Source: an uncultured Methanobrevibacter sp. (GTDB lineage: Archaea > Methanobacteriota > Methanobacteria > Methanobacteriales > Methanobacteriaceae). From it: 64,000 nt of DNA. The position numbers were made by a program, and so were the translations under genes. The stretch lies in the NCBI RefSeq assembly GCF_900314615.1, contig NZ_OMWA01000004.1, positions 38,787-102,786 on the forward strand, in the 5' to 3' direction. Shown here piece after piece: positions 16,941 to 25,645 of this stretch (positions are counted from its first letter, which is position 1; each line of letters opens with the position of its first letter). The notes under the pieces are model-generated. The model was not told the DNA's origin and did not search any database. It saw only the letters and a list, made by a program, of their open reading frames with translations.

Positions 16941-18542
16941 CTAATAGCTTGTTCTGTTATATAAGTACAGATTATTAATATTTTTAATCTCTGTGTAATT
17001 TGTTAAATTTTTCATCTTTGCATTTGAAATGTAATACGTCATGTTGCTTTTATCTATTGCGGCCTGGTCGACTATCGGTATTCCTTCCACATTATCTCCA
17101 ATCCACCAGAGGAAAGGGCGTATGTTGTAAACACCGATCTTGACATTTTCATAATTCGGGTCGACACTTTTCAGATACTGTGACATTTCCTCTGTTGTAT
17201 TGTACTTGTCTGTCGGTTCGAATGTGTATGTAAATGCGAATCCTTGCACTACAAATAGTGCAATCAGTATAATTGGGATTATGTTTTTGTTTATTTTGAT
17301 TTTGTCCTGAATAATGCTTACCGCTTTTATTATAAAGTAAATCAGTGCCGGAAATATCGGCAGTATGTATCTGTTGACCTTAATGTGGTAATAGCTGTAA
17401 AATATAAAGTTTGCCAATATCCACGCTAACATCATATATTCTGTCTTGTATTCGCTGTCCTTTCCAAGCAGGTATAATCCGGCTATGATGATAAGTGTTG
17501 TCAAAACGGAACTTACTCTTGTATAGGTTATAATGCCTATTAAAATCAAAGCTGCCGGAAGAATATGCTTTCTTTCAAGTTTTATTTCATGGTCTTTAAT
17601 CCAGATCAGTCCGCCGATAATCAGAATTGCAAATAAAAGTCCGGAAAGTATTGTAGGATTTTCCAATACAGGATTTCCCTCAAATACTGTATGGGAGTTT
17701 GAAATGAAATTCGCCATGTTGAAGAGATAGTATCCGACTTCAGTATTGAATGCAGGGTCTGTTTCTGCACCTCCTTTTCCTGCAATTCCATTGGAAATCT
17801 GTGATGCAGCTTCAAATTGTCCGTTTCCCATGCCCAGTATGGTTGTCAGTATGACGGCTGCAATCACGATTGCGATTACAATTCCAATTGCAAGGTATTT
17901 TCGGTCAGGTTTTTCAATGTGAAATCCTTTTTTATAAATGTAATAGAGTACCAGTGCAATCACTGTTAAAACAAGAGTGTATCTTGTAAAAAAACCGATT
18001 ACAAAGAATGGTGTTGCATAAATGTAAAATTTAGGATTTTTGTCGATGGCTATTATGCATAGCAGTGCAAACCAAACTGTCATTCCCACTGCAGGAACGT
18101 CCAGTGTACCGTTTGCAAGCCATGTAAGACTAAGTGAAGTAGTTAAATACATGACAGCTCCGCAAATGCTTAGATTTTCATCAAAAAATTGTCTGAATAA
18201 AAGATAAACGCCAATATTTCCCAGTATTGCAAATAATCCGGTTACTATGAATATGGCCAGTTTATCCACTAGGCCGAATCTGAAAAGAATAGATGTTAAA
18301 AAACAGATTATCGGCGATAGATAAATGTTGTTTGTAGAGTGGTGATTTATTCCTGTGTAGTAAAGTGCATTTAAAAGATAAACGTACACGTCAGAACAGC
18401 TTATACCCACTTCCAGGTTAAAGTTAATGTAGTAAACTACCATAATGCTGCTGAAAATTAGCAGTGCCAGCAGATAATACTTGTCTTTACTTTTTATATT
18501 GAAATCTTCAAACATTGCTCTAATATATTTAATGCATTGCAT
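16941..18542 (-). CDS. GT39-like membrane glycosyltransferase
   Basis: A 533-residue integral membrane protein with about 11-12 hydrophobic segments, of the PMT/ArnT-like superfamily that uses polyprenyl-phosphate sugars on the outer membrane face. The first external loop has an acidic SCSDVYVYLLNAL, where the catalytic Asp lies in this superfamily, followed by a conserved His-containing stretch (GINHHSTNN). A 60-residue C-terminal soluble tail follows the last helix. Acceptor unknown, perhaps surface proteins or glycolipid. It starts 10 bp after the prenyltransferase stop and is its operon partner. No ribosome binding site precedes ATG 18542; an internal ATG 12 codons on is possible. Confidence 0.75.
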   Translation of the reverse strand: MQCIKYIRAMFEDFNIKSKDKYYLLALLIFSSIMVVYYINFNLEVGISCSDVYVYLLNALYYTGINHHSTNNIYLSPIICFLTSILFRFGLVDKLAIFIVTGLFAILGNIGVYLLFRQFFDENLSICGAVMYLTTSLSLTWLANGTLDVPAVGMTVWFALLCIIAIDKNPKFYIYATPFFVIGFFTRYTLVLTVIALVLYYIYKKGFHIEKPDRKYLAIGIVIAIVIAAVILTTILGMGNGQFEAASQISNGIAGKGGAETDPAFNTEVGYYLFNMANFISNSHTVFEGNPVLENPTILSGLLFAILIIGGLIWIKDHEIKLERKHILPAALILIGIITYTRVSSVLTTLIIIAGLYLLGKDSEYKTEYMMLAWILANFIFYSYYHIKVNRYILPIFPALIYFIIKAVSIIQDKIKINKNIIPIILIALFVVQGFAFTYTFEPTDKYNTTEEMSQYLKSVDPNYENVKIGVYNIRPFLWWIGDNVEGIPIVDQAAIDKSNMTYYISNAKMKNLTNYTEIKNINNLYLYNRTSY

Positions 18543-18552
18543 TAATAATTTT

Positions 18553-19395
18553 TTAAAATGATCCGAATATGAATGATACGAATGCTATAAGCATTCCCAT
18601 TTTCAGGTACTTTGAAACTTTGGCAGCAGTTTGCCTGTCCTGATTTTTAATAATCAGAATTGCAGAATAAATGAACAGCAATACTGCCACTGCAATAATA
18701 ATCAGATAATACAATCCGAATATGTTAAAGTAATAAAGCATAGGACATAGTGCACAATCGATTATTATTAAAATAAATGCTAAAATAGCAGTTATTTTTT
18801 CTCCATATAAAATGGGCAATGTTTTTGCCCCTTCTGCCTTGTCTCCTTCCATGTCCTCGATATCCTTTACAAGTTCCCTGGCAGTTGTCATAACGAATGC
18901 GAAGAATCCTAAAAATATTGATGTGAATATTATGTCAGGATTATTAATGCTGAATCCTGCAAATACGAATCCAAAACCGGTCATAAATCCGACTGCAAGG
19001 TTTCCGATTAATGGAGTTGATTTCAGCTTGTATGCATATAAATAAAGAATAACATCTGCTATCAATACAATTATGAATGGAATCCAGTTTCCAGTCAGAA
19101 AGCTAATCAGGAATCCGCAAATTGTTCCAAGTAAAAACATTAAATAACCATAGTTACGGCCATTTGTCAGTGAAATTCTTCCTGATGGAATCGGACGTTC
19201 GGGTTTGTTGATTAAATCAATCTGGTAATCAAAATAGTCATTAATGACATTTCCTGCAGAAGTTTCAAAAAATACAGCTAAAGTTGCAAGTAGTATGGGT
19301 AAACTAAAGGTTTTATCAATTATTGCCACTAAAACTACAACAATCGCACCCATTATTGCATTTCCGGGTCTCAATATTTCAATATATGGATTCAT
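18553..19395 (-). CDS. Digeranylgeranylglyceryl phosphate synthase (UbiA family)
   Basis: A 280-residue UbiA-type prenyltransferase. The archaeal member transfers the second geranylgeranyl chain to geranylgeranylglyceryl phosphate, a core step of ether-lipid synthesis. The first Asp-rich motif is NDYFDYQID (about 50-58), the second DIEDMEGDKAEG (about 175-186), with eight or so membrane helices around them. I choose ATG 19395, which has GAGGAGA six bases upstream; the TTG four codons earlier lies in that ribosome binding site. It is divergent from inositol-1-phosphate synthase, so two lipid-headgroup and lipid-core genes share a promoter region. Confidence 0.93.
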   Translation of the reverse strand: MNPYIEILRPGNAIMGAIVVVLVAIIDKTFSLPILLATLAVFFETSAGNVINDYFDYQIDLINKPERPIPSGRISLTNGRNYGYLMFLLGTICGFLISFLTGNWIPFIIVLIADVILYLYAYKLKSTPLIGNLAVGFMTGFGFVFAGFSINNPDIIFTSIFLGFFAFVMTTARELVKDIEDMEGDKAEGAKTLPILYGEKITAILAFILIIIDCALCPMLYYFNIFGLYYLIIIAVAVLLFIYSAILIIKNQDRQTAAKVSKYLKMGMLIAFVSFIFGSF

Positions 19396-19430
19396 TATTC
19401 TCCTCAAAACATTTTTTTTTCAAGTTGCGT

Positions 19431-19475
19431 ATACTTTATAAGTTTAGTTAAATAAAGCATAATTTTATAAAGTAT
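19431..19475. promoter_or_regulatory. Inverted repeat in the divergent lipid-gene promoter
   Basis: Perfect 11-bp arms ATACTTTATAA (19431-19441) and TTATAAAGTAT (19465-19475) are separated by 23 bp, between the prenyltransferase and inositol-phosphate synthase genes. Each arm reads as a TATA-type element pointing toward its gene, so the symmetry may be two divergent promoters, a shared operator, or both. Confidence 0.5.
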
Positions 19476-19547
19476 ATTATATAACATAATATTAGTATTT
19501 TATTTAATAAAAATTATTACTAATTAAATTATTAGCTGGTGTTAAAT

Positions 19548-20642
19548 TTGGATAAAATTAAAATAGCTATTGTTGGAATAGGGAACTGTGCAAGTTCACT
19601 TATTCAAGGAATTCATTATTATGATGGTAAAAAACCGGAAGATGCAATCGGATTGATGCACTGGGAAATTGGAGGATATAAACCTAGTGACCTTGATGTA
19701 GTTGCAGCTTTTGATGTGGATGCAAGAAAAGTTGGAAAAACTATTGATGAAGCAATTTTTGCTAAACCTAATTGTACAACTGTTTTTCAGGAAGACATTC
19801 CTAAATATGATGTTAAAGTAAGTATGGGTCATGTTTTGGATGGTGTTGCTGATCATATGTCAAATTATGATGATGAATACACTTTCGTTGTAAGTGATGC
19901 TGAACCTGTTGATGTTGTTAGCGTTTTAAAAGAAAGCGGAGCTGAAATATTGGTCAATTACTTGCCGGTAGGTTCTGAAGAAGCTGCAAGATATTATGCT
20001 CAATGTGCTTTAGATGCTGGAATTGCATATGTCAACTGTATGCCTGTATTCATTGTAAGTGATGATGAATGGGATGCAAAATTCAGAGAAAAAGGTATTC
20101 CTATAGTTGGAGATGATATTAAAGCTCAAATCGGTGCTACTATCACACATAGAACACTAGCTAGCTTATTCATGGATAGGGGTGTAAAATTAGATAAGAC
20201 CTATCAGATAAATACTGGTGGTAACACTGACTTTTTAAATATGCTTAACCGTGAAAGATTAGATTCCAAAAAAGAATCCAAGACCGAAGCGGTTCAATCT
20301 GTTTTAACTGAAAGAATGGATGACAGGGATATTCATATTGGTCCTAGTGACTATGTCCCATGGCAAAATGATAATAAATTATGTTTCCTCAGAATGGAAG
20401 GCCGCACATTTGGTGATGTTCCAATGAACATTGAACTCAGGTTAAGTGTGGAAGACTCTCCAAACTCTGCAGGATGCGTTATTGATGCTGTCAGATGTTG
20501 TAAAATCGGTTTGGAAAGAGGTGTTGGTGGACAGTTAACTTCTATTTCTTCATACACTATGAAACACCCTCCGGTACAATATACTGATGATGAAGCATAT
20601 GAAAATGTTGAAAAATTCATTTCAGGCGAACTTGAAAGATAA
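19548..20642 (+). CDS. Inositol-1-phosphate synthase
   Basis: A 364-residue NAD-dependent enzyme converting glucose 6-phosphate to inositol 1-phosphate, the precursor of archaeal inositol phospholipids (archaetidylinositol). The Rossmann motif is AIVGIGNCASS at the N-terminus, with the family segments GDDIKAQIGAT and NTGGNTDFLNM (lysine and Asn in the active site region) in the middle. The length fits the archaeal short class. Translation probably starts at TTG 19548 behind GGTG; the GTG at 19539 lies in that ribosome binding site. It is monocistronic, divergent from the ether-lipid prenyltransferase. Confidence 0.93.
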   Translation: MDKIKIAIVGIGNCASSLIQGIHYYDGKKPEDAIGLMHWEIGGYKPSDLDVVAAFDVDARKVGKTIDEAIFAKPNCTTVFQEDIPKYDVKVSMGHVLDGVADHMSNYDDEYTFVVSDAEPVDVVSVLKESGAEILVNYLPVGSEEAARYYAQCALDAGIAYVNCMPVFIVSDDEWDAKFREKGIPIVGDDIKAQIGATITHRTLASLFMDRGVKLDKTYQINTGGNTDFLNMLNRERLDSKKESKTEAVQSVLTERMDDRDIHIGPSDYVPWQNDNKLCFLRMEGRTFGDVPMNIELRLSVEDSPNSAGCVIDAVRCCKIGLERGVGGQLTSISSYTMKHPPVQYTDDEAYENVEKFISGELER

Positions 20643-20790
20643 TTTTTCAATTATTTTTTAATTTTTTTTAACTACTTTTTTTCTCATATATGGCTGTCTT
20701 ATATTATTAATTTATATAATAATAAAGACATATATTATAGTTGAATATTTTAAGATTATTTATTAATTAGATTGAAAGAGGTGTAAATTA

Positions 20791-22512
20791 ATGGCAAAAG
20801 TAAGATTTACAGAAACAGCACTTCGTGATGCTCACCAATCATTGCTTGCAACTAGGATGAGAACCAGAGATATGATTCCTATTGCTGAAGAGATGGACAA
20901 TGTTGGATATTTCTCTGTTGAAGCTTGGGGTGGAGCTACTTTTGATACCTGTATTAGATATTTAAACGAAGACCCATGGGAAAGATTAAGACAACTGAAA
21001 GCTGAATTTAATAAAACTCCTGTTCAAATGCTTTTAAGAGGGCAAAATTTAGTAGGTTACAAACATTATGCAGATGATGTCGTTACAAAATTTGTGGAAA
21101 AATCTTATGAGAATGGTGTCGACATTTTTAGAATTTTCGATGCATTAAACGATATCAGAAACATGGAAAAAGCAATCAAAGTAGCTAAAGATCAGGGAGC
21201 TCATGTTCAGGGTACTATCAGTTACACTATAAGTCCTGTACATACAATCGATGACTTTGTTGAACTTGCTAAAAATCTCGAAGCACTTGACTGTGATTCA
21301 GTAGCAATTAAAGATATGGCAGGTTTAATTACTCCTACTGCTGCTTACGAATTAGTTTCCAAATTAAAAGAAGAAACTGGTCTTTTAGTTGATTTACACA
21401 GTCACTGTACTAGTGGTATGACTCCTGTAAGTTATTATGCTGCATGTCAGGCTGGAGTGGATGTTTTGGATACTGCAATTTCACCTCTTGCATGGGGAAC
21501 AAGCCAACCTCCTACAGAAAGTATGGTTGCAGCACTTCAGGGAACTCCTTATGACACTGGTCTTGATTTAAAATTATTGTCTCATATTAAAAAATACTTT
21601 GACGACATTAAAGAAAAATATTCAGGTATTCTTGATCCTATTTCTGAAAGTATCGATGCAGATGTATTGCTGTATCAGATTCCTGGAGGAATGCTTTCAA
21701 ATCTTATTTCACAGCTCAAAGAGCAAAATGCTCTTGACAGATACAGTGATGTACTTGAAGAAATGCCTCGTGTCAGAAAAGATATGGGATACCCTCCACT
21801 TGTAACTCCAACAAGTCAAATCGTAGGTATTCAATCTGTAATGAACGTTTTAGGTGGAGAAAGATATAAAACCGTATCCAATGAAGTTAAAGAATACATG
21901 AAAGGAAAATACGGTAAACCACCAGCTCCAGTAGATCCTGTAATATCTAAAAAGATTATTGGAGATGAAGAGGTTATCACCTGCAGACCTGCTGATTTGA
22001 TTGAACCTGAATTTGATAAATTCAAAACAGAAGGAGAAGCAGAAGGATTTGTCAAATCTGATGAAGATGCATTAACCTATGCGTTATACCCACCAATTGC
22101 TCCTAAATTCCTTAAAGGTGAAGCTGAAGAAGAACCTTTAAAACCTCCGGTTTCCCTTGATGAAAATGAAGCTATTGGAATTCCAACCGAGTATAACGTT
22201 GAAGTTGACGGCGATGTATTTGAAGTTAAAATCATGCCTACTGGATTTATGGAAATCGGTGAAGGTACTGGTTCTACCGGAGGTCCTGTCGGAGATATTG
22301 AAGGAGGAGTTATCTCTGCAATGCAGGGTATGGTAATCAAACTCAACGTCAATGTTGGAGATAAAGTTGAAAAAGGCTCTACTATCTGTGTTATTGAAGC
22401 TATGAAGATGGAAAACGATATCCAATCTGAAGTTGATGGTGTAGTTGAGGAAATCTTCGTAGAACCTGGTGATGCAGTAAGTATTGGCGATATTTTAATG
22501 GTAATCAAATAG
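20791..22512 (+). CDS. pycB: Pyruvate carboxylase subunit B
   Basis: The 573-residue carboxyltransferase and biotin-carrier subunit of the two-subunit archaeal pyruvate carboxylase, which makes oxaloacetate for the partial reductive TCA pathway. The N-terminal TIM barrel begins with ETALRDAHQSLLATR and contains the carboxylated-lysine region VAIKDMAGL and metal ligands LHSHCTSGM. The C-terminal biotinyl domain has the canonical AMKMEN, with the biotin-accepting lysine about 35 residues from the end. Subunit A (biotin carboxylase) is not in the window. An oxaloacetate decarboxylase alpha role is less likely in a methanogen. AGAGGTG precedes the ATG. Confidence 0.95.
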   Translation: MAKVRFTETALRDAHQSLLATRMRTRDMIPIAEEMDNVGYFSVEAWGGATFDTCIRYLNEDPWERLRQLKAEFNKTPVQMLLRGQNLVGYKHYADDVVTKFVEKSYENGVDIFRIFDALNDIRNMEKAIKVAKDQGAHVQGTISYTISPVHTIDDFVELAKNLEALDCDSVAIKDMAGLITPTAAYELVSKLKEETGLLVDLHSHCTSGMTPVSYYAACQAGVDVLDTAISPLAWGTSQPPTESMVAALQGTPYDTGLDLKLLSHIKKYFDDIKEKYSGILDPISESIDADVLLYQIPGGMLSNLISQLKEQNALDRYSDVLEEMPRVRKDMGYPPLVTPTSQIVGIQSVMNVLGGERYKTVSNEVKEYMKGKYGKPPAPVDPVISKKIIGDEEVITCRPADLIEPEFDKFKTEGEAEGFVKSDEDALTYALYPPIAPKFLKGEAEEEPLKPPVSLDENEAIGIPTEYNVEVDGDVFEVKIMPTGFMEIGEGTGSTGGPVGDIEGGVISAMQGMVIKLNVNVGDKVEKGSTICVIEAMKMENDIQSEVDGVVEEIFVEPGDAVSIGDILMVIK

Positions 22513-22537
22513 ATTACCCTTATTTTTCTATTTTTTT

Positions 22538-22553
22538 GTAAGTTTAAACTTAC
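22538..22553. terminator. Perfect 16-bp palindrome after pycB
   Basis: GTAAGTTTAAACTTAC is a perfect palindrome between pycB and the flavoprotein gene, preceded and followed by T-rich DNA. A terminator for pycB is the simplest reading. Its half-site GTAAGTT recurs in the VWA gene promoter at 25614-25633, so an operator cannot be excluded. Confidence 0.4.
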
Positions 22554-22602
22554 TTTTTAATTTATATACTCTTTTTTAAATAATATGTTTTGATGTGATA
22601 AT

Positions 22603-23601
22603 ATGAAGGATATTTTTGATGAATGTCAATTTGGAGATTTAAAGCTTAACAGTAGAATAGTCAGAACAGGAACCTGGGAAACTGAAACAGAAGAAGGAGG
22701 ATTTTTATCACCTGCAATTTATGACAGATACGAAAAAATTGCAAGCTCCGGAACAGGTCTGATAATATCTGAAATGTTTGTACTGGATCATAAGGACCGT
22801 TTCGCCCCTTACTCATCCAGTTTAAATTATGTGGGTTTTGTTAAGGATTACAAGATGATAACTGACATCTGTCACAATTATGATGTGCCGGTTTTAGGGC
22901 AATTGGCATTCTTTTACTATGATGACGGAGACAATCAGAAGGCTGAACCGAATGATTTGACAATAGATGGAATCAGAAAGCTTCAGGCGGAAGTTATAAT
23001 GGCTGCTAAAAAATTCTCATTTGCAGGATTTGACGGAATTCAAATAGATATGGGTAACAATTTTTATTTAACACGTTTTATTAATCCATATTTCAATCAA
23101 AGAAAAGATGAGTATGGTGGAAGCACTGAAAATCGTGTGAGAATTGCATCTGAAATCATCAAGGTCATTAAAAAGACCATGGACATGCATGTAAGTATCA
23201 GAATCAATCCATGGGATGTAAGAAAAGACGGCATGACTGCTGAAGAAAGTCTTAAAGTAGCAAAAGAACTTGAAAAAGCCGGTGCAGACAGTATTCAGCT
23301 GACCGCACGTACAATTTCATATCTTTATGACGGCTCTGAGAAAAATCCGTTTCTGGTTTATGTTGACAAGTTAATTGATGAGGTTGACATTCCTGTAATT
23401 CTGGGAGGTTCCTTAAGGGATATGAAATCCATGAATGACGTGCTGAACCACAGTGACGTTGAATTCATGTCAATGTCCAAGCCGTTTGTTGCGCAGGCTG
23501 ATTTTCTAGCAGAATGGAAAGCGAATGGAGATGGAGTATCCATTTGTCAAAGCTGCAATAACTGTTATTCTAAAAAAACCAGTACTTGCTTTAAATATTA
23601 A
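22603..23601 (+). CDS. NADH:flavin oxidoreductase (old yellow enzyme family)
   Basis: A 332-residue FMN-dependent TIM-barrel oxidoreductase. Conserved family segments include FDGIQIDMG, FINPYFNQRKDEYGGSTENR (substrate and FMN pocket) and SIRINPWD; phosphate binding is by the late ILGGS loop. It ends with a cysteine cluster C-x2-C-x2-C-x7-C within the last 20 residues, similar to the 4Fe-4S site of enoate reductases, but the flavodoxin/NADH domains that normally follow are absent. It is therefore a truncated-type, single-barrel member; substrate unknown. A 12-bp hairpin overlaps its last codons. Confidence 0.88.
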   Translation: MKDIFDECQFGDLKLNSRIVRTGTWETETEEGGFLSPAIYDRYEKIASSGTGLIISEMFVLDHKDRFAPYSSSLNYVGFVKDYKMITDICHNYDVPVLGQLAFFYYDDGDNQKAEPNDLTIDGIRKLQAEVIMAAKKFSFAGFDGIQIDMGNNFYLTRFINPYFNQRKDEYGGSTENRVRIASEIIKVIKKTMDMHVSIRINPWDVRKDGMTAEESLKVAKELEKAGADSIQLTARTISYLYDGSEKNPFLVYVDKLIDEVDIPVILGGSLRDMKSMNDVLNHSDVEFMSMSKPFVAQADFLAEWKANGDGVSICQSCNNCYSKKTSTCFKY

Positions 23602-23609
23602 AGCAAGTA
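23583..23609. terminator. 12-bp terminator hairpin overlapping the flavoprotein stop
   Basis: A perfect 12-bp stem (TACTTGCTTTAA, loop ATA, TTAAAGCAAGTA) followed by TTTTTAA. The left arm encodes the last residues of the flavoprotein, and the structure can serve both that gene and the convergent secreted-protein gene. Confidence 0.7.
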
Positions 23610-23622
23610 TTTTTAACTCTTT

Positions 23623-24222
23623 TTATCGGCGATAATATGTCAGTAGAATCTGATTGAATCGGGTATCGTCTCGTGATTGGTGCTGATGAAGTTGTGTTTG
23701 CTGTCTTGCTTCCAGGTAATTGTACTCTCCATCACTATTTAATTTGTCTATTTTTTGCTCTTTGTATATGTCAACCGCTTTGTTTAATGTATCATAAAAA
23801 GCATCTGAGTCTATTTCACTTGAAGGAGTATTATTAATCAACTTTTCGATATCACTGGTGATTTCCTTTCCTGTCCATGCAATCTCATAGCATGAATTGC
23901 CTGATGTGAAATAAGCATGGGAGTGATATCCTCCGACATATTTGTTGTACTGATAGAAATGTCTTACAGGGTGGTTGCCAATATTTAAATCGTTGTCATA
24001 TTCCTTCTCACTTGCCCAAAGTCCGATTGCTTTTGCATCATCGTCATCGATACATCTGATTGAAAAAGTGTTGTTTAATTTATAGGAATCTCCATCCAGT
24101 TCTCCTCCCTGGTATTTTGAAGGCAATTGAAATTCGGCATCGTTTATCTTAATGGTAGAACTTGCAAATGCACATCCAATCAGAATAAAAAGCAATATTG
24201 TAAAAATTAAAATTTTCTTCAT
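23623..24222 (-). CDS. Secreted protein of unknown function
   Basis: A 199-residue protein with an N-terminal signal peptide (KKILIFTILLFILIGCAFASS; the Cys may be a lipid site but the cleavage context is weak). The mature part is acidic and mixed alpha/beta, with SIRCIDDDDAKAIGLWASE and AYFTSGNSCYEIAWTGKEI. I recognise no family. The C-terminus (TQLHQHQSRDDTRFNQIL) is unlike the rest in composition, so a late frameshift is possible but cannot be shown. A TATA-like element about 25 bases upstream of ATG, with no ribosome binding site, suggests a leaderless transcript. Confidence 0.7.
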   Translation of the reverse strand: MKKILIFTILLFILIGCAFASSTIKINDAEFQLPSKYQGGELDGDSYKLNNTFSIRCIDDDDAKAIGLWASEKEYDNDLNIGNHPVRHFYQYNKYVGGYHSHAYFTSGNSCYEIAWTGKEITSDIEKLINNTPSSEIDSDAFYDTLNKAVDIYKEQKIDKLNSDGEYNYLEARQQTQLHQHQSRDDTRFNQILLTYYRR

Positions 24223-24242
24223 AAATGTATGTATATTGGTCT

Positions 24243-24264
24243 TATTTAAAAAAACTTTTTATAC
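24243..24264. promoter_or_regulatory. Divergent TATA boxes of two apparently leaderless genes
   Basis: TTTAAATA on the minus strand (about 24243-24250) and TTTTATAC on the plus strand (24257-24264) lie about 25-26 bases from the ATG codons at 24222 and 24286. That is the usual archaeal TATA-to-start distance, and neither ATG has a ribosome binding site, so both mRNAs should begin at or next to the start codon. Confidence 0.55.
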
Positions 24265-24285
24265 ACAACTTACAAATATAAAATT

Positions 24286-25302
24286 ATGGCAAAAGATGAT
24301 AGAAGCGGTGTCAATCCGTTCACTGGAAAATCACATTTTGACATTATAAACGATGACAAGTTTCTCCAGGAAGCTTACAATGAATATTATTCCATGATTA
24401 ATCAGTCACAGCTTTTGGATGATGCTCCAAATGGTCAGATTGTAAGAAATGTTGCTGTCCGATTGATTCGGGCTGTTGAAGATTATTTGGCAGAAATTGG
24501 TAGAAGCGATTATACTCAGGATTATTATGACTGGGATTTTCATCTGGTTGCTAATGATACAATTAATGCATTCTGCATGCCTGGCGGTAAAATCGTAATG
24601 TTTTCAGGCATTCTTTCAGTTGCAAATACTGAAGAAAAAGTTGCATTTATCTTGGGTCATGAAATGGCGCATGCTCTTTTGGACCATTCAAGAACCAGAC
24701 AAAGTGCTCAGACTGCACATAATGCCATAACTTCTGCTGCATGGTTTGGAAGTTTTGCACTTGACCTTGTGGGGCTGGGAGGAATAGGAAGTATGACAAG
24801 GGCTGCAACCAATGTTGCCAGTGTCGGTTCACAGTATTTCCTTTTAAATCCATGGGGAAGAGACCAGGAACTGGAAGCAGATAAGCTGGGTATGATGATT
24901 ATTCATTGGGCAGGATACGATATTTCATCAATTCCTGCATTTTGGCAATCAATGGCCGGCGGAAATCCTAACAATCATGATTTCTTTTCAACACATCCTT
25001 CAGATTCAAAAAGAATCGCTGTGATGAACGAACTGATTCATGAAATTGAAAATCAAAAGGACTTTTATTCATCACCGGTTTTAAGCGACACTCCAAAACC
25101 TAAAGAAGAATTTAAATCTTCCCATGTAATTGGGGAAAATATTATCAAATATTGTCAGAACTGTGGTGCCAGAGCAGATATTGACGCTAAATTTTGCATT
25201 AAATGTGGGGCCAAATTTGAGGACGTAGGTAACTGTCCGAAATGTGGAGCTCCTGTAGAAAGTGGAGATAAATTCTGCACTAACTGTGGAAATAAAATCT
25301 GA
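24286..25302 (+). CDS. M48-family zinc metalloprotease with C-terminal zinc ribbons
   Basis: A 338-residue protein. Residues 50-245 form an M48 peptidase: the zinc motif HEMAH at 125-129, the third ligand in ELEADKLG, and the substrate-pocket FFSTHPSDSKRI. Unlike HtpX it has no obvious N-terminal membrane helices; a hydrophobic glycine-rich stretch (AAWFGSFALDLVGLGGIGS) lies after HEMAH. The C-terminus carries two zinc ribbons (CQNCG...CIKCG, CPKCG...CTNCG). It probably degrades proteins inside the cell or at the membrane. The ATG lacks a ribosome binding site and sits about 26 bases from a TATA box. A small winged-helix gene follows. Confidence 0.9.
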   Translation: MAKDDRSGVNPFTGKSHFDIINDDKFLQEAYNEYYSMINQSQLLDDAPNGQIVRNVAVRLIRAVEDYLAEIGRSDYTQDYYDWDFHLVANDTINAFCMPGGKIVMFSGILSVANTEEKVAFILGHEMAHALLDHSRTRQSAQTAHNAITSAAWFGSFALDLVGLGGIGSMTRAATNVASVGSQYFLLNPWGRDQELEADKLGMMIIHWAGYDISSIPAFWQSMAGGNPNNHDFFSTHPSDSKRIAVMNELIHEIENQKDFYSSPVLSDTPKPKEEFKSSHVIGENIIKYCQNCGARADIDAKFCIKCGAKFEDVGNCPKCGAPVESGDKFCTNCGNKI

Positions 25303-25314
25303 TGGAGGTTGAAT

Positions 25315-25569
25315 ATGATAGATGAGGATCTTATACATCATGTTAACAAGTCTTCTTACAGGGTTAAAGTAATAAAAACTCTTGAAAATTATCCTAAAAT
25401 ACCTAAAGATATTGCTGCAGACTGCGGTATTTTACAAAATCATATCTCAAATGTCTTAACTGAACTTAGTAATTTAGGTTTGATCGTATGCATTAATCCT
25501 GAAGTTAAAAAAGGCCGAGTATACAGACTTACTGAGGACGGAGAAGAAATGTTGAGTAAACTTGTCTGA
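25315..25569 (+). CDS. Small winged-helix transcriptional regulator
   Basis: An 84-residue ArsR/MarR-like winged-helix protein: helices around YRVKVIKTLENYPKIPKDIA, recognition helix QNHISNVLTELSNLGLI and wing VKKGRVYRLTEDGEEM. This class is common in Methanobacteriales next to the genes it controls. The ATG at 25315 is preceded by GGAGG; the TTG two codons earlier is too close to that site. It is 12 bp behind the M48 protease gene and probably co-transcribed. It may act on its own operon or on the dyad upstream of the following VWA gene. Confidence 0.85.
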   Translation: MIDEDLIHHVNKSSYRVKVIKTLENYPKIPKDIAADCGILQNHISNVLTELSNLGLIVCINPEVKKGRVYRLTEDGEEMLSKLV

Positions 25570-25580
25570 TTTTTGGAAAA

Positions 25581-25633
25581 CTTTAAATATGACCTCACAT
25601 TAATATATTGTGTGTAAGTTAATATAAACTTAC
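25581..25633 (+). promoter_or_regulatory. Promoter and dyad upstream of the VWA gene
   Basis: A strong TATA box (CTTTAAATAT, 25581-25590) is followed, where transcription should start, by an inverted repeat GTAAGTT (25614-25620) and AACTTAC (25627-25633). Position over the start site suits a repressor operator. The same half-site forms the palindrome at 22538-22553. Confidence 0.5.
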
Positions 25634-25645
25634 TTACAATATGTT

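Noticed and set aside
22077..22508. 143-codon antisense frame inside pycB
   Set aside because: Mirror of a highly constrained coding region, low-complexity Ser/Thr/Pro translation, no start signal.
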